A stretch of DNA of 64,000 bases from positions 7,269,001-7,333,000 of the forward strand of contig NC_081821.1 in assembly GCF_030704535.1 (NCBI RefSeq), given 5' to 3'. Positions 24,831-35,160 of this stretch are shown here, piece after piece. The position numbers and the translations under genes are program-made. Position 1 is the first letter of the stretch; every line of letters starts with the position of its first letter. This DNA is from Vitis vinifera (Eukaryota > Streptophyta > Magnoliopsida > Vitales > Vitaceae). A model generated the notes under the pieces. That model had not been told where the DNA came from and ran no database searches. It was given only the letters and a program-made list of their open reading frames with translations.

Positions 24831-24911
24831 TGTGCCAATGATGCATTTAAATGCACGTATTATCAGAGATCAAGAATGATGATACACCATTGTCACTACC
24901 TCTGAGGCATA
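24831..24911 (+). ncRNA. C/D-box snoRNA candidate C (18S rRNA guide)
   Basis: The terminal stem TGTGCC/GGCATA (one G-U) encloses box C ATGATGC (24838-24844), C' ATGATGA (24876-24882, perfect) and box D CTGA (24902-24905). The 13 nt before D, ATTGTCACTACCT, are fully complementary to the conserved 18S segment AGGTAGTGACAAT. By the D+5 rule the target is the A in GGTAGTG. This 18S site is methylated in several eukaryotes. The 18S sequence is from memory. Confidence 0.75.
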
Positions 24912-26268
24912 ACCATCTGTACTTGCAATCAGACCAAGACTTCTTTTATAAAAAAAATTTCCTTGTCTGCCTAAAAATCCTAGGCATTTTTTCTTCTGAT
25001 TGATGATGCTTGCTGGTTTTCACTTGGGTGATTTGAGGTATGGATGATTTTGAAATTGTTAAAGGTTTCATGAGAATTATGCTGATTTTAATGTTGGATT
25101 TCAAGCAAAGTTTTGGGAAGAGGCCTGATGATTGTTAACATAAGAACGGAAATTTGAATGGTGCTCTTTGTAGTAGCCTGACCGTAAATTGGGCTCCAAA
25201 AGAATCATATGTAATAAACGGTTCTATATGGAATATGAAGGCTCAAATTTCTACTTTTCACTTGCTTGAAATCCATAGTGTTTGTGAATTGAATGCAGGA
25301 GGTTGCGCGATAGGGTGCAGGTGAGTTGGCCTAACCCAACTCAAGCCCAGCATGCTGTTTGGGCAGGTTGAGTTTAGGTTTAAGTTTTCTCAACTTGAGC
25401 TCAATATGGGTTGGGCCAAGGTTGAGACAATCTCGGTTAACTTGAATTCAATTTAATGTTTTGTATTATATTTATTATCTTATATAATAATATTTTTTTT
25501 TTTAGATTTAAAAAAAAAAATCAAATTATAATTAATATCATATGCTTTTTTTTCATTTTTATAAAGATATATAAGTTTATTTAATTTTTATATTGTTATC
25601 TTAAAGTTTTGTGGTATTTATTATTTTTAAATTTTGGTATAAAAGTCGATAGAAAAAAAAAAAAGTTATTGAAAAGCCACAATAGTTAGATTTTGAATCA
25701 ATCTGAATATAGCCTTAGCAATCCGAGTTTAACTTGATCAATCTAAGCTTTTGCTCAATCTTGAATTTGGGTTGAGTTGGTTTAGAGGTTAGGTTGAGGT
25801 TGAGTTTGGTTGAATTTTTTTTAATTTGGGTTGGACTTGGTGTAGCCATTGATCTGCCCAGGGTGCACCTTCCCTCTCGGGATTGTATTTCCAGATACAA
25901 GAGGATGCCTTTGATTATAGGTAAATGACTTCAATAATGAAATGGATGAATATACGGGCGTCTTTTTTTATTCACATTCAACCCAAACAAAGGTCATATA
26001 TTTAGTACGAATGTAAAGAAGATTGGGGAAGGCATCAACTGTGATTGAATGCATGGACTTGAAATATTCAACTGACAATGAATAAAGCTACTTGGATTAT
26101 TTTAATTTGAATACAACATGTGGGGCTGAAATTGATACTATTCAATTCATTTACACAACCAATTATGACTCGGGCACAGTCAGTCATGACTCAGCCATGG
26201 CCATCACATGCATAATTTATGAAAATTATAATGAATTTAATATAAATTATTAGCACGAGTGTGTTTCA
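24912..26268. other. intergenic; low-complexity repeat at 25.3-25.9 kb
   Basis: No gene is seen. The part 25320-25859 is rich in GGGTTGAG/TTGGGTTG words with an AT-rich core and is flanked by AGGGTGCA at 25312-25319 and 25860-25867. The 8-bp direct repeat could be a hAT-type target duplication, but matching terminal inverted repeats are not evident. Confidence 0.3.
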
Positions 26269-26269
26269 T

Positions 26270-27345
26270 GTACACTGCTAGTAATGGGTCCAACCAAAGG
26301 AAATGGATTGAGTTGATGTTTCATGTATTCTTTTAGATTTGTTGCCAAAGACAGATGTCATGAGAAGGAGGATGAGTTTGCATCTCGGCTCTCACAAGCA
26401 ACATTTTCATCTCTATGGGACTGGATTCGTGAGTCGACACCGCTATGGTACCGACGGAGAAGCCTATGGCTCACTTGCCCTCTAGTCTTTTTAGTCGGAC
26501 TCGATCTGAGGCCCACTGGTGCCTGTTGAGGCCTCGCGTCCCTGGTGATCCACGTAGTTGCCAAGTGGATGAACGCACGATCTCAACCTATATAGATTCT
26601 TGATTCAATCGTAATACCTGCAAAAGGCGTTCGGACAGGGTGTCCGGACACACCCTCCAATGATTTTGTCAGCCATGGTTAGAGAGATGGAGATAAATCA
26701 GTTGGCTTTTTACTAGGTATAGCAAGTTTATCTTCCCCTTTGTGTGAAGGTTTGTATATATAGTTTCAAAAGCTTTGTTCCCCTTTTTAATGGTGGAGAG
26801 ATATTTTGTGTTGTCATGATGACACTAGGTGGTGGCAAGGCCATTATCACCCTACAGGCGGCTGACAGAGATCGTGGTAGGTGATGCGGCTGTTAGAGAT
26901 CGTGGTAGGTGATCGTGGGAAGTGACTTGTTGTCACTTCATCTTGTCCTTTCACTCTGCAGGTGGTGGAACGTGGGCCATGGCAGGCTGTTGTGATAACG
27001 TGCAAGACTTGCTTACATGATCTAGGCAAACGTATTCGGATGGCCTATGTTAGTCGTCCGGATGCATTTGTGGAAGTCGTCCGGATGTTATGTTTTATGA
27101 GTGTCATGTGCCTCTCCTTGAGGTAGTCCGGATAGAAGAAGCGCGTCACGTGCATTCTTAGGGAAATCCGGATGAGGATGATTCGGATGATAATGTGTGC
27201 CACGTGTCGTCATGAGGTGTGTGACACGTGTTCTCAGGAGGAGGGGTCCCTACAGTGCCTAGGTTGTAGTCAACCTAAAATATGGTTTCCATTTTTAATT
27301 ATTGGAAGAAAAAGCCAAACAATCATCAATCCTTTTAAAACCCGC
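26270..27345 (+). repeat. ancient repeat X, copy 1 (carries a solo LTR)
   Basis: From about 26270 to 26523 and again 27255-27345 this sequence matches 28070-28430 in the same orientation (shared words include TAATGGGTCCAA, GACAGATGTCATGAG, GAGGCCCACTGGTGCC, AGCCAAACAATCATCA, TTTTAAAACCCGCGG). The intervening 731 bp are a solo LTR absent from the other copy. Confidence 0.85.
26524..27254 (-). mobile_element. solo LTR of a gypsy element, GTGCC target duplication
   Basis: On the plus strand it begins TGTTGAGGCC and ends GGGGTCCCTACA, the same ends as the LTRs of the element at 30216-41233, and the interior is homologous but diverged (CCGGACAGG, TTTTGTCAGCCATGG, CTAGGTGGTGGCAAGGCC). It is flanked by GTGCC at 26519-26523 and 27255-27259. 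No internal element region follows on either side, so it arose by LTR-LTR recombination. Strand is given by analogy to the full element. Confidence 0.92.
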
Positions 27346-27850
27346 GGTTGTAATTGGCATTACACGTGTATCACACGAGATATGTAAAAAGTGCTTTTAC
27401 ATAAGATAAATCAAATCTAAAAAGGACTTTAACCAGCAGTCGGATGGATGATATGACTGCTATCAACTCTATTCAAAATTTAAAGACAGCAAGCACCCAT
27501 CTTCCAAGTTCCAACTAAGAGAGATATGCCAGGCATCCCTTAAAATTACTTTTCTTCCTACCAAAGTTGGAGGCAGATCAAATCCTGATGCAATGAAGTA
27601 GCAAGTTTTGTGCGAGTTCAGCCTTGACGGAAAGAAAAGCTAGAAATAATGTTGGTCTAAGAAGGTTGGGGGAAAACCTCAGGGATTCGTTGAGAGCTTG
27701 ATGCAAGAATTCCCCGAGTCAATGATGGGCAATCTCCATGAACATGGCTCTGTCTCACCGGAGAAAATACTAGTTCCCATTTAACTAAAATAACAATATT
27801 TTAGCCATAATCTTCTAAGCTAACAGCCCAAGTGGACTTAAAAATCACCG
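27346..27850 (+). repeat. repeat Y, inverted partner of 28459-28830
   Basis: It starts TAATTGGCATTACACGTG, and the whole segment recurs as reverse complement at about 28459-28818, ending CACGTGCAATGCCAATTA. Shared interior words include GATGATATGACTGCTATCAA and GCAGATCAAATCCTGATGCA. The two arms enclose repeat X copy 2. Confidence 0.75.
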
Positions 27851-28069
27851 CGTAGTCATTCACTAATAAATCATGAAGTAGGTCAAAATGTGATAAAAGC
27901 AGGTAGAAGTTTTCAATCTTCTAACTAATAAGTTGATACGAGTATAAACATGATTGGCATGGTAATCCCTTTCGAGTTTATGTTGCTTCGGAGTTATGTT
28001 TGACTGTTTGTTGATCGGATCAAGAATTGTCGGCCCTCTGTACAAGGGGTGAGACAGAGTGCTCGAATT

Positions 28070-28430
28070 ATATGATACACTGCCAGTAATGGGTCCAATG
28101 GAAATGGGTTGAGTTGATGTTTCGTATATTCTTTTAGATTTGTTGCCAAAGACAGATGTCATGAGTGCAGGATGAGTTTGCATCTCGGCTCTCACTAGAC
28201 ATTTTCATCTCTATGGGACTGGACTCCAATACCTCTTAATTATCGAGTCAGCACCACTATGATACCGACGGAAAGCCTATGTCTCCACCGTCCTCGAGTC
28301 TTTTCAGCCGGACCCGGTCTGAGGCCCACTGGTGCCTAGGTTGCATTCAACCTAAACATGTGTTTTTGCCTTTTAATTGGAAGGAAAAGCCAAACAATCA
28401 TCACTCCTTTTAAAACCCGCGGTGGTTCTT
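28070..28430 (+). repeat. ancient repeat X, copy 2 (empty LTR site)
   Basis: Same sequence as 26270-27345 without the solo LTR. Here CCCACTGGTGCCTAGGTTG reads straight through a single GTGCC, so this copy preserves the pre-insertion site. Confidence 0.88.
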
Positions 28431-28458
28431 GGTTAAGCCTCTTTCTCTATTGGGCTAT

Positions 28459-28830
28459 TAAAAGCTAAATAGGAGCTAGTATCGCAACTATTTTCTACCG
28501 AGATTGCCCGTCATTGACCCAGGAATTCTTGCATCAAGCTCTCAGCGGATCCCTGAGGTTTCCCCCCAACCTTCATTGCATCAGGATTTGATCTGCCTCC
28601 AGGCTTGGTAGGAAGAAAAGTAAATTTAAGGGATGCTTGGCAGATCTCTCTTAGTTGGAAGTTGGGCGGCTGCTGTCTTTAAACTTTGAATAGAGTTGAT
28701 AGCAGTCATATCATCCATCCCACTGCTGGTTCAAATCCTTTGTATATTTGTTATATCTTAATGTAAAGGCGCTTTTTACATATCTCGTGTGATACACGTG
28801 CAATGCCAATTAGATTCCCGTGACATTGTA
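28459..28830 (-). repeat. repeat Y, inverted copy
   Basis: Reverse complement of 27346-27850, with small insertions and deletions. No target duplication could be found outside the pair, so whether Y...Y is a transposon with long terminal inverted repeats or a rearrangement is open. Confidence 0.7.
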
Positions 28831-30210
28831 CCATATGGCTATTGTTATTTTCTGTGGACGATAAAATTATGCCTATTGTTTCATTGAAGCCAAAATGCAG
28901 GTAACTCGGTCCTACTCTTTTTGCATTTTATCCACTGGGAGTCCAAGTTACAAAACCAGGCAAATAATTGGGCTCCGTCATGATTGGGAAGTCTGGTCTG
29001 GATCTATTGTCTACATTATTTTGTTTCAATGGGGGCCCTTGCTGAATGGGGAACCCAGCCATCCACCTCAGTGCCACGCCATTTTACTCATCTGGCCTTT
29101 CTTTATTGGTCCAATTGGGGACCCATTTGTCTGCACAAATTGACCCTCATGTGGAGTGTGGTGTTCTATGGTTGGTTATCCACTCTATACTCTTAAAATA
29201 AAGAGTTCGTCCGCTGACTGACCAATCACTTCCCGCCACTTTATCAATTACTTCCAAAATTTCAGTTTCTTGTTTCTTTCTTATGGCTTCCCTAACGCAA
29301 TGATCGTGTCTAATAATCGGCAAAACCCAAGGCTCCAAAATATGTATATTAAATAAATAAATTAACCTTATTTAGACAAATAAGGTCTAAATAAATATAC
29401 ACATGAACTGCTCTTCGGCAGATTCTTCTTCTAACCATGTGCCTTTGAAAAGGAAACTTGGACACGTCTGAGCTGTGAGCAAATCAATGGATTATTAAAG
29501 TTTTTGGATGAGGTGAGTCGACTCGTTCCAGCTGTCACTGACTCATCTTATCGTTTGAGAAGACTATTTTATTTTATCACAACAACACGATGAAAAGCAG
29601 CAAGCATTGGATTCATTAATTGATCAAAACTCCAACCACCACAATGATTCCCAGATCACTGACAAATCCCAACTCCAAAGTTCTCACGTTGTCATCTTAA
29701 AAATCCAAAATCTTTATCTATCCCAATCTCAGTGCATTTGGTAACTATTTTTAAAAATATATTTTTTTAAAATAAGAAATATATTTAATAAATCAAAAAT
29801 TATTTTTTATTCTCAAAAATAAAAATCATCGTATTTTTTAGTTGTTTTATATTAGTTTAACTTATTTTTTAAAAGATATTCTAAGAAATAATTATATAAA
29901 CATATAAAATAATAAAAATAAAAATTATTTTCAAAATATATTAAAAATATTTTTTTTTTAAAAGTTAAAAATATTTTAAGTTTTTAAACTAATGTTTATA
30001 AAACAAAAGTTATAAAATATTTTTTTTAAATTATTTTCAAAAATAATTATCTAATAAACCCTAAAACCCATGTGTCCCAAACCTCATGGAAATGAACAAA
30101 ATAACGAGAAAAAAAAAAAAAAAAGTTATCCCCTCTTACCCTCTAAAAATTCCAAACCATTATTCAAATCTAAAATCCTAAACGTTGATCTTCGGTATGG
30201 CACCCAAGTG
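28831..30210. other. intergenic, no gene seen
   Basis: This is unique-looking sequence to about 29690, then very AT-rich sequence to 30070 and a poly-A tract near 30108-30123. Short open frames lack motifs. Confidence 0.5.
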
Positions 30211-30215
30211 ACAGT

Positions 30216-30844
30216 TGTTGAGGCCTTGCGTTCCAATGGTCCACGTAGCTGCCAAGTGGACGCACGCTTTCAACCAAGATTGAGTTCTGGTTCAGTCTTT
30301 CCTGCAAAAGATGTCCGGACAGGATGTCCGGATACACCCTCCGATGATTTTGTCAGCCATGGCTCGAGAAATTAAGCTATCAGGCTTTTTCAGGGATAGT
30401 CAGCTTACCTTCCTCCTTGTGTGAAGGACCTTTTATATAATGTCAGAAGCTCTGCCTCCCTCTTTAATGGTGGGAAGACTTTTTGGCTCGTTATGATGCC
30501 TCTAGGTGGTGGCAGGGCCATCATCACTCTACGGGTGGCTGTTAGAGATCGTGGGAAGCGACTTGCCATCATTCCTGTCCTTTCACTCTACAGGCGGCGG
30601 AACGTGGGCTGTGGCAGACTGTCGGAATGACGTAGCAAGGCTTGCTCACTTTAGTCAATGATCCAGACAACATATCCAGATAGGATATGCTATCGTCCGG
30701 ATGTGATGTTCGCAAGTGCAGTGTGCTTCTCCCTGAGGGAGTCCGGATAGGGGAGCGCGCCACGTGTCCTCTTGGGGAAGTCCGGATGGAGTTGCTTCGG
30801 ATAGCGATGCGCGCCACGTGTTATCAAGGGGAGGGGTCCCTACA
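30216..30844 (-). repeat. 3' LTR (element orientation), 629 bp
   Basis: Plus-strand ends are TGTTGAGG...CCCTACA (TG...CA). It lacks the 312-bp internal duplication of the other LTR and keeps about 55 bp near 30762-30820, between repeated GCGCGCCACGTGT words, that the other has lost. Confidence 0.95.
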
Positions 30845-30858
30845 ATGCCCTCCTTTTA
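30845..30858 (-). other. polypurine tract
   Basis: On the minus strand, AAAAGGAGGGCAT directly precedes the LTR start TGTAGGGACC, the expected place for plus-strand DNA priming. Confidence 0.8.
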
Positions 30859-31071
30859 ACCTGCCGATTTTGCCCGGGCAGAATGGGAGGGTTAAAAATG
30901 ATTGTTTTTGAAACTGAGGTTACTTTTTGCGCTCATTGGGCCACGTGGTGCGCGGAGGTGAGAAAGAAGAAGAACATTTATGACGAGCCGCCGTCTCTGG
31001 GAATTCCCAGGCAGCGTGTCTTTTCAATAACGGTGCGGCTGAGCATTTGGGATATCGAAGGGCTATCTCTC

Positions 31072-31079
31072 TATAAATA
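31072..31079 (+). promoter_or_regulatory. TATA box of the antisense gene
   Basis: TATAAATA lies on the plus strand 133 bp before the ATG at 31212, inside the retrotransposon and opposite to its gag-pol strand. It implies a dedicated promoter for the antisense gene. Confidence 0.6.
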
Positions 31080-31211
31080 GCAGACCGAGCCTCCTACTCC
31101 TGCTTTTTTTCTTTCTGCATTTTCTACTGGTAGTGCTTTTTCTTCGGCCTCCTGAGTATTTTGGTCTGCAAGTGAGGTTCTAAGGCTTCTGTCAACAATA
31201 CTCGTGCTGTG

Positions 31212-34200
31212 ATGGCGACTGCATCGCGGACTTCATCTCCATTTTGCCAGTTTACGCTCGGTACGTTCTCAATTCCTGCCTTCTTCTCATTGTGTTTGTT
31301 TTGCGGTTGTTTCTGGCTTGTTTGGGCAAGTTACTTGCGACTGGGGGTCGGTATTGGTTTTTAGGGCTTTTTCAGGGGATTCTGGTTTTGTTTCTGCTGT
31401 GTTAGGGTTCCTGTTGCCCCCTGCACCTTTTGTGGGTTGCCGATTCTTCTTTGGGGTAGAGCCAAGGGTTGGGATGGGGATGCTGGTGATGTTAGGTTTT
31501 CTGGGCGTTTTTGCCGTTAGGGTTGTAGGGTCGGGTCCTTATTTTTTACTGTTGACATCCTGCCATGCAGGTTCCGTTTCAGCCCCACTCTAAAAAATGT
31601 CTGCGAAAAAGGACGCTGCTTCGTCTAGCGCGGCCGGGCAGAGCGACAAAGATGCATCCGAAGAGGTACATGCTGAAAAATCCGTGGACAAGCTGAACGT
31701 GAGGGAGTTCTATGAACGCTTCTGCATCCCGAATGGCTTGTCCGTTCAGCTTGTGGACGGAAAGGCCGTGTCCACTGAGAAATCTGCGGACAACGCTATC
31801 TACTTTACCAAGGAGCAATTCAATGCTGGGCTCCGGTTCCCCCTTCTATCGTTGTTCAAAGAATTTCTTCACTTCACCCAGATCCCCCCGACCTACATCC
31901 ATCCGAACATAGTTTGGGTGCTGATGGGGTGCACATTCTGAGTATGTTGTTCAACCTGGACCTTTCACTATTGGAGGTCCTTTTCATCTACTCCATCAAG
32001 AAGGGGAAAACTGACCTTTTCAGTCTGGCTACCCGCCTGCCTTCCCTCCAACTGGTGACTTATCTTCCGTATTCGACGAAGGGAGGAGCCAAGGGGCATG
32101 TATTAGTCCGGGGTGTCTGGGCTGGGTTACTAGAGCATCCGGAGAGACCGTTTTCCCCAAACCGTTCGCTGGTGCTTCCGGCTAAGGCAGCTTGTGGGAT
32201 TTGTCTGGCGTTCGTCTGTTGTTCTTCTTATTTTGGGGTTATCAGATGACTAACGTCTTTAGTTGCTGATAATGCAGGTACGGACAAGAGGGGTCGCGTA
32301 GTCGAGTGGGTGGAAAAAGCGTCATTCGACCGATTGAACAAGCTATTTGAGATTACTGCAGTTGAGAGGCATCATCAGACACTGCTTACTGCGCGAAACT
32401 TGCTGGCCGTTGTCCGGGAGCCCCAGGCGTACGTCACCAATATTCTCCCTAGGAAGTTGCCAAAAAAGGTAGTGCCTGGGGAGCATTTCGTTCTCAAAGA
32501 TCTTCCATTCTATAAGGAGGCACGCAAGGCAGACACCCAGGCACGCCGAGCATTTCTCAACAAATGGGAGGAAAGAAGGCAAGAGGGAACTTTGCGGAGG
32601 GCCCCTGGTGATAAACGCCCCGCGCCCTTTCCTCCCGCTGGCGCCCTAGCGGGAAAGAAGAAGAAGGTTCCCACAAAGGGAATAGTAATAAGATCTCCAG
32701 CTCCCTCCGGCTTGCCCTCTGTTTCAAGCGATTCCGTACGTATCCCTAGTCAAAACGGATCGGGGCCTTCAATGCCAGCGGCTGAACGAATGACTCTTCT
32801 GGTTGAGGAAGCAACCTCAGTGTATCAGCCCGACTCTCCCCACCCGGACGCGGATGTAACCGGGGCCTCTTGTCCTGACCCGTTACCTCCTACGGCTCCT
32901 CCGATGGAAGAAACGGGGGCTGAAAGGCAGGGTTTGCCCCATTGTGAGCCGAGTTCCCTTGCATTTGTACCAGTGAAAGGGCTGGCTGAGGGGAGGTCTC
33001 GTTCGGCCCGCAATTTAAAGTCCGGCATTATCGGGCGGCTTCAGGATCATCTTCTGGAAACCATCGAAGTCAGTTGTTCATCCGCCCAGCGGGAAAGAAG
33101 AAGAAGGTTCCCACAAAGGGAATAGTAATAAGATCTCCAGCTCCCTCCGGCTTGCCCTCTGTTTCAAGCGATTCCGTACGTATCCCTAGTCAAAACGGAT
33201 CGGGGCCTTCAATGCCAGCGGCTGAATGACTGGCTCTTCTGGCTGAGGAAGCAACCTCAGTGTATCAGCCCGACTCTCCCCACCCGGACGCGGATGTAAC
33301 CGGGGCCTCTTGTCCTGACCCGTTGCCTCCTACGACTCCTCCGATGGAAGAAACGGGGGCTGAAAGGCAGGGTTTGCCCCATTGTGAGCCGAGTTCCCTT
33401 GCATTTGTACCAGTGAAAGGGCTGGCTGAGGGGAGGTCTCGTTCGGCCCGCAATTTAAAGTCCGGCATTATCGGGCGGCTTCAGGATCATCTTCTGGAAA
33501 CCATCGAAGTCAGTTGTTCATCCGCCCAGCGGGAAAGAAGAAGAAGGTTCCCACAAAGGGAATAGTAATAAGATCTCCAGCTCCCTCCGGCTTGCCCTCT
33601 GTTTCAAGCGATTCCGTACGTATCCCTAGTCAAAACGGATCGGGGCCTTCAATGCCAGCGGCTGAATGACTGGCTCTTCTGGCTGAGGAAGCAACCTCAG
33701 TGTATCAGCCCGACTCTCCCCACCCGGACGCGGATGTAACCGGGGCCTCTTGTCCTGACCCGTTGCCTCCTACGACTCCTCCGATGGAAGAAACGGGGGC
33801 TGAAAGGCAGGGTTTGCCCCATTGTGAGCCGAGTTCCCTTGCACTTGTACCAGTGAAAGGGCTGGCTGAGGGGAGGTCTCGTCCGACCCGCGATTTAAAG
33901 TCCGGTATCAGCGGGCGGCTTCAGGATCGTCTTCTGGAAACCATCGAAGTCAGCTGCTCATCCGCCCAGGAGGATCATCCGGAGGGGTCTGAGACGAAGA
34001 TAGCAGAAGAGAGCCCAACCGACCCGATACTGGTCCCGTATGAGGGTTCGCCCGAAGAGATCCAACCGACCGTGAATGATAGGGGCCCGGATCCGGGGGA
34101 GGAGTCACACTATAACGCCTCGTCAGGGGGGAGTCCAGTTGATGATGCGGCTTGCACCTCCGCTAGCCCTTTCAACTATGCGGAGTTGTGAGAGATGTTG

Positions 34201-34930
34201 AAACAGATTCCACCCGGCTCAGATATTGCTCTGCCTTCAACGAAAATGTTTGAGGCGGCGAAAATGGTATAACTTACTCCTCTTAATTTTTCTTGCCATA
34301 CTGGTGTGTTTTTCACACGGCTGGTAATTGAACTTGTTGTGGGTTTTTCTGCAGCTGGTGAGCGGTATTCGCGGCATGGTTTAACAACGCGATCTTTTTT
34401 CAGACCTGCTGCGGATTACCGATCACATGAAGACCTTCGTCTCCCAGTGCATGAGCGGTGAAGAGGAATTGCGCTCGAGATTGGAGCAGGCCGAAGCCAG
34501 CTTATCCGCTGCCCGGAGAGCCTCTGAAGAGAGTGCTGAAGCTTTGAAGAGGTCTCAGGACGACAACGAGGCTCTCCGAATAGAGCTAGCAGAGGCAAAG
34601 AGACGGGAGGAAGCTACAGAAGCCCGCCTGCACGAGGCGGAGGACGAGACGGCCTAGCTGAGGGAGGAAGTGAGACAACTCCGGACAGAGGTGTCAATTG
34701 AGAAAAAACAGAAAGAGGACTTGCAGTTGCGTTTATCAGCACAAAAAGAAGAGTTGGAGGCTGAGTTTGTAGCGCAAAAGGAGGAACTCGAGACGGAATA
34801 CCAGAACCAGATGGACGAGATGTATTTCTTTGGCTACCGTTGCTGCATGAAGAAGCATGGTATCAAACGGGACGTCCCTTCGATTCCCCCGGGCGAGGAG
34901 GAAAAGTTGCGCCGTAAGCCCTCCCAATGA
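31212..34930 (+). pseudogene. antisense accessory gene of the Tat-type element, decayed
   Basis: The gene runs against gag-pol in the 3' part of the element. A short first exon (31212-31260, MATASRTSSPF) ends in a donor GTACGT, and an acceptor at 31570 leads to MSAKKDAASSSAAG (31597) after an in-frame TAA. Reading continues through FYERFCIPNGLS, a frameshift near 31935, SLLEVLFIYSIKKGK, an intron to about 32278, then EWVEKASFDRLNKLFE and VVPGEHFVLKDLPFY (about 32290-32520). The proline-rich middle is broken by a 440-bp triplication. The last part (34427-34930) is a coiled coil rich in Glu/Leu with one internal stop at 34655. The protein family is common in plant gypsy elements and its role is unknown. 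Several stops and frameshifts show it is dead here. Confidence 0.7.
32649..33968 (+). repeat. 440-bp triplication within the antisense gene
   Basis: Units start at 32649, 33089 and 33529 (GCGGGAAAGAAGAAGAAGG) with an exact period of 440 bp. The second and third units share TGAATGACTGGCTCTTCTGG-type differences from the first, so they arose from a later duplication. As 440 is not a multiple of three, each junction shifts the frame and ends at QRERRRRFPQRE-stop. Confidence 0.95.
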
Positions 34931-35160
34931 GAGCTTTTCTTTTTGTAACTTTTACTGCTATTTCTCTCTGTATTAGTAGTCCGGAGACCCTTTTTGTATA
35001 CAATTTCACAATTATTAATAAAACATACTCATTCACATTGTTCTTCTATCTTTCTTTCATTGGTAATATTGCTTTAGATTGGATACATTCCATGGTCGGA
35101 GCAATGGGGTTCCGTCTAGCTTCTGTAGATGATAGGCTCCATTTTCGCTTGTCTTGGACA

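Noticed and set aside
24991-25090. Further C/D-like words (TTGATGATG ... GCTGA)
   Set aside because: The flanks do not pair and neither possible guide resembles rRNA, so it was not listed as a snoRNA.
25121-25195. CTGATGA ... CCTGACC, another C/D-like pair
   Set aside because: There is no terminal stem and no guide match that I recognise. Spacing alone is weak evidence.
28895-29196. 82- and 70-aa frames as a gene
   Set aside because: They overlap in different frames, have no conserved motif and no splice context.
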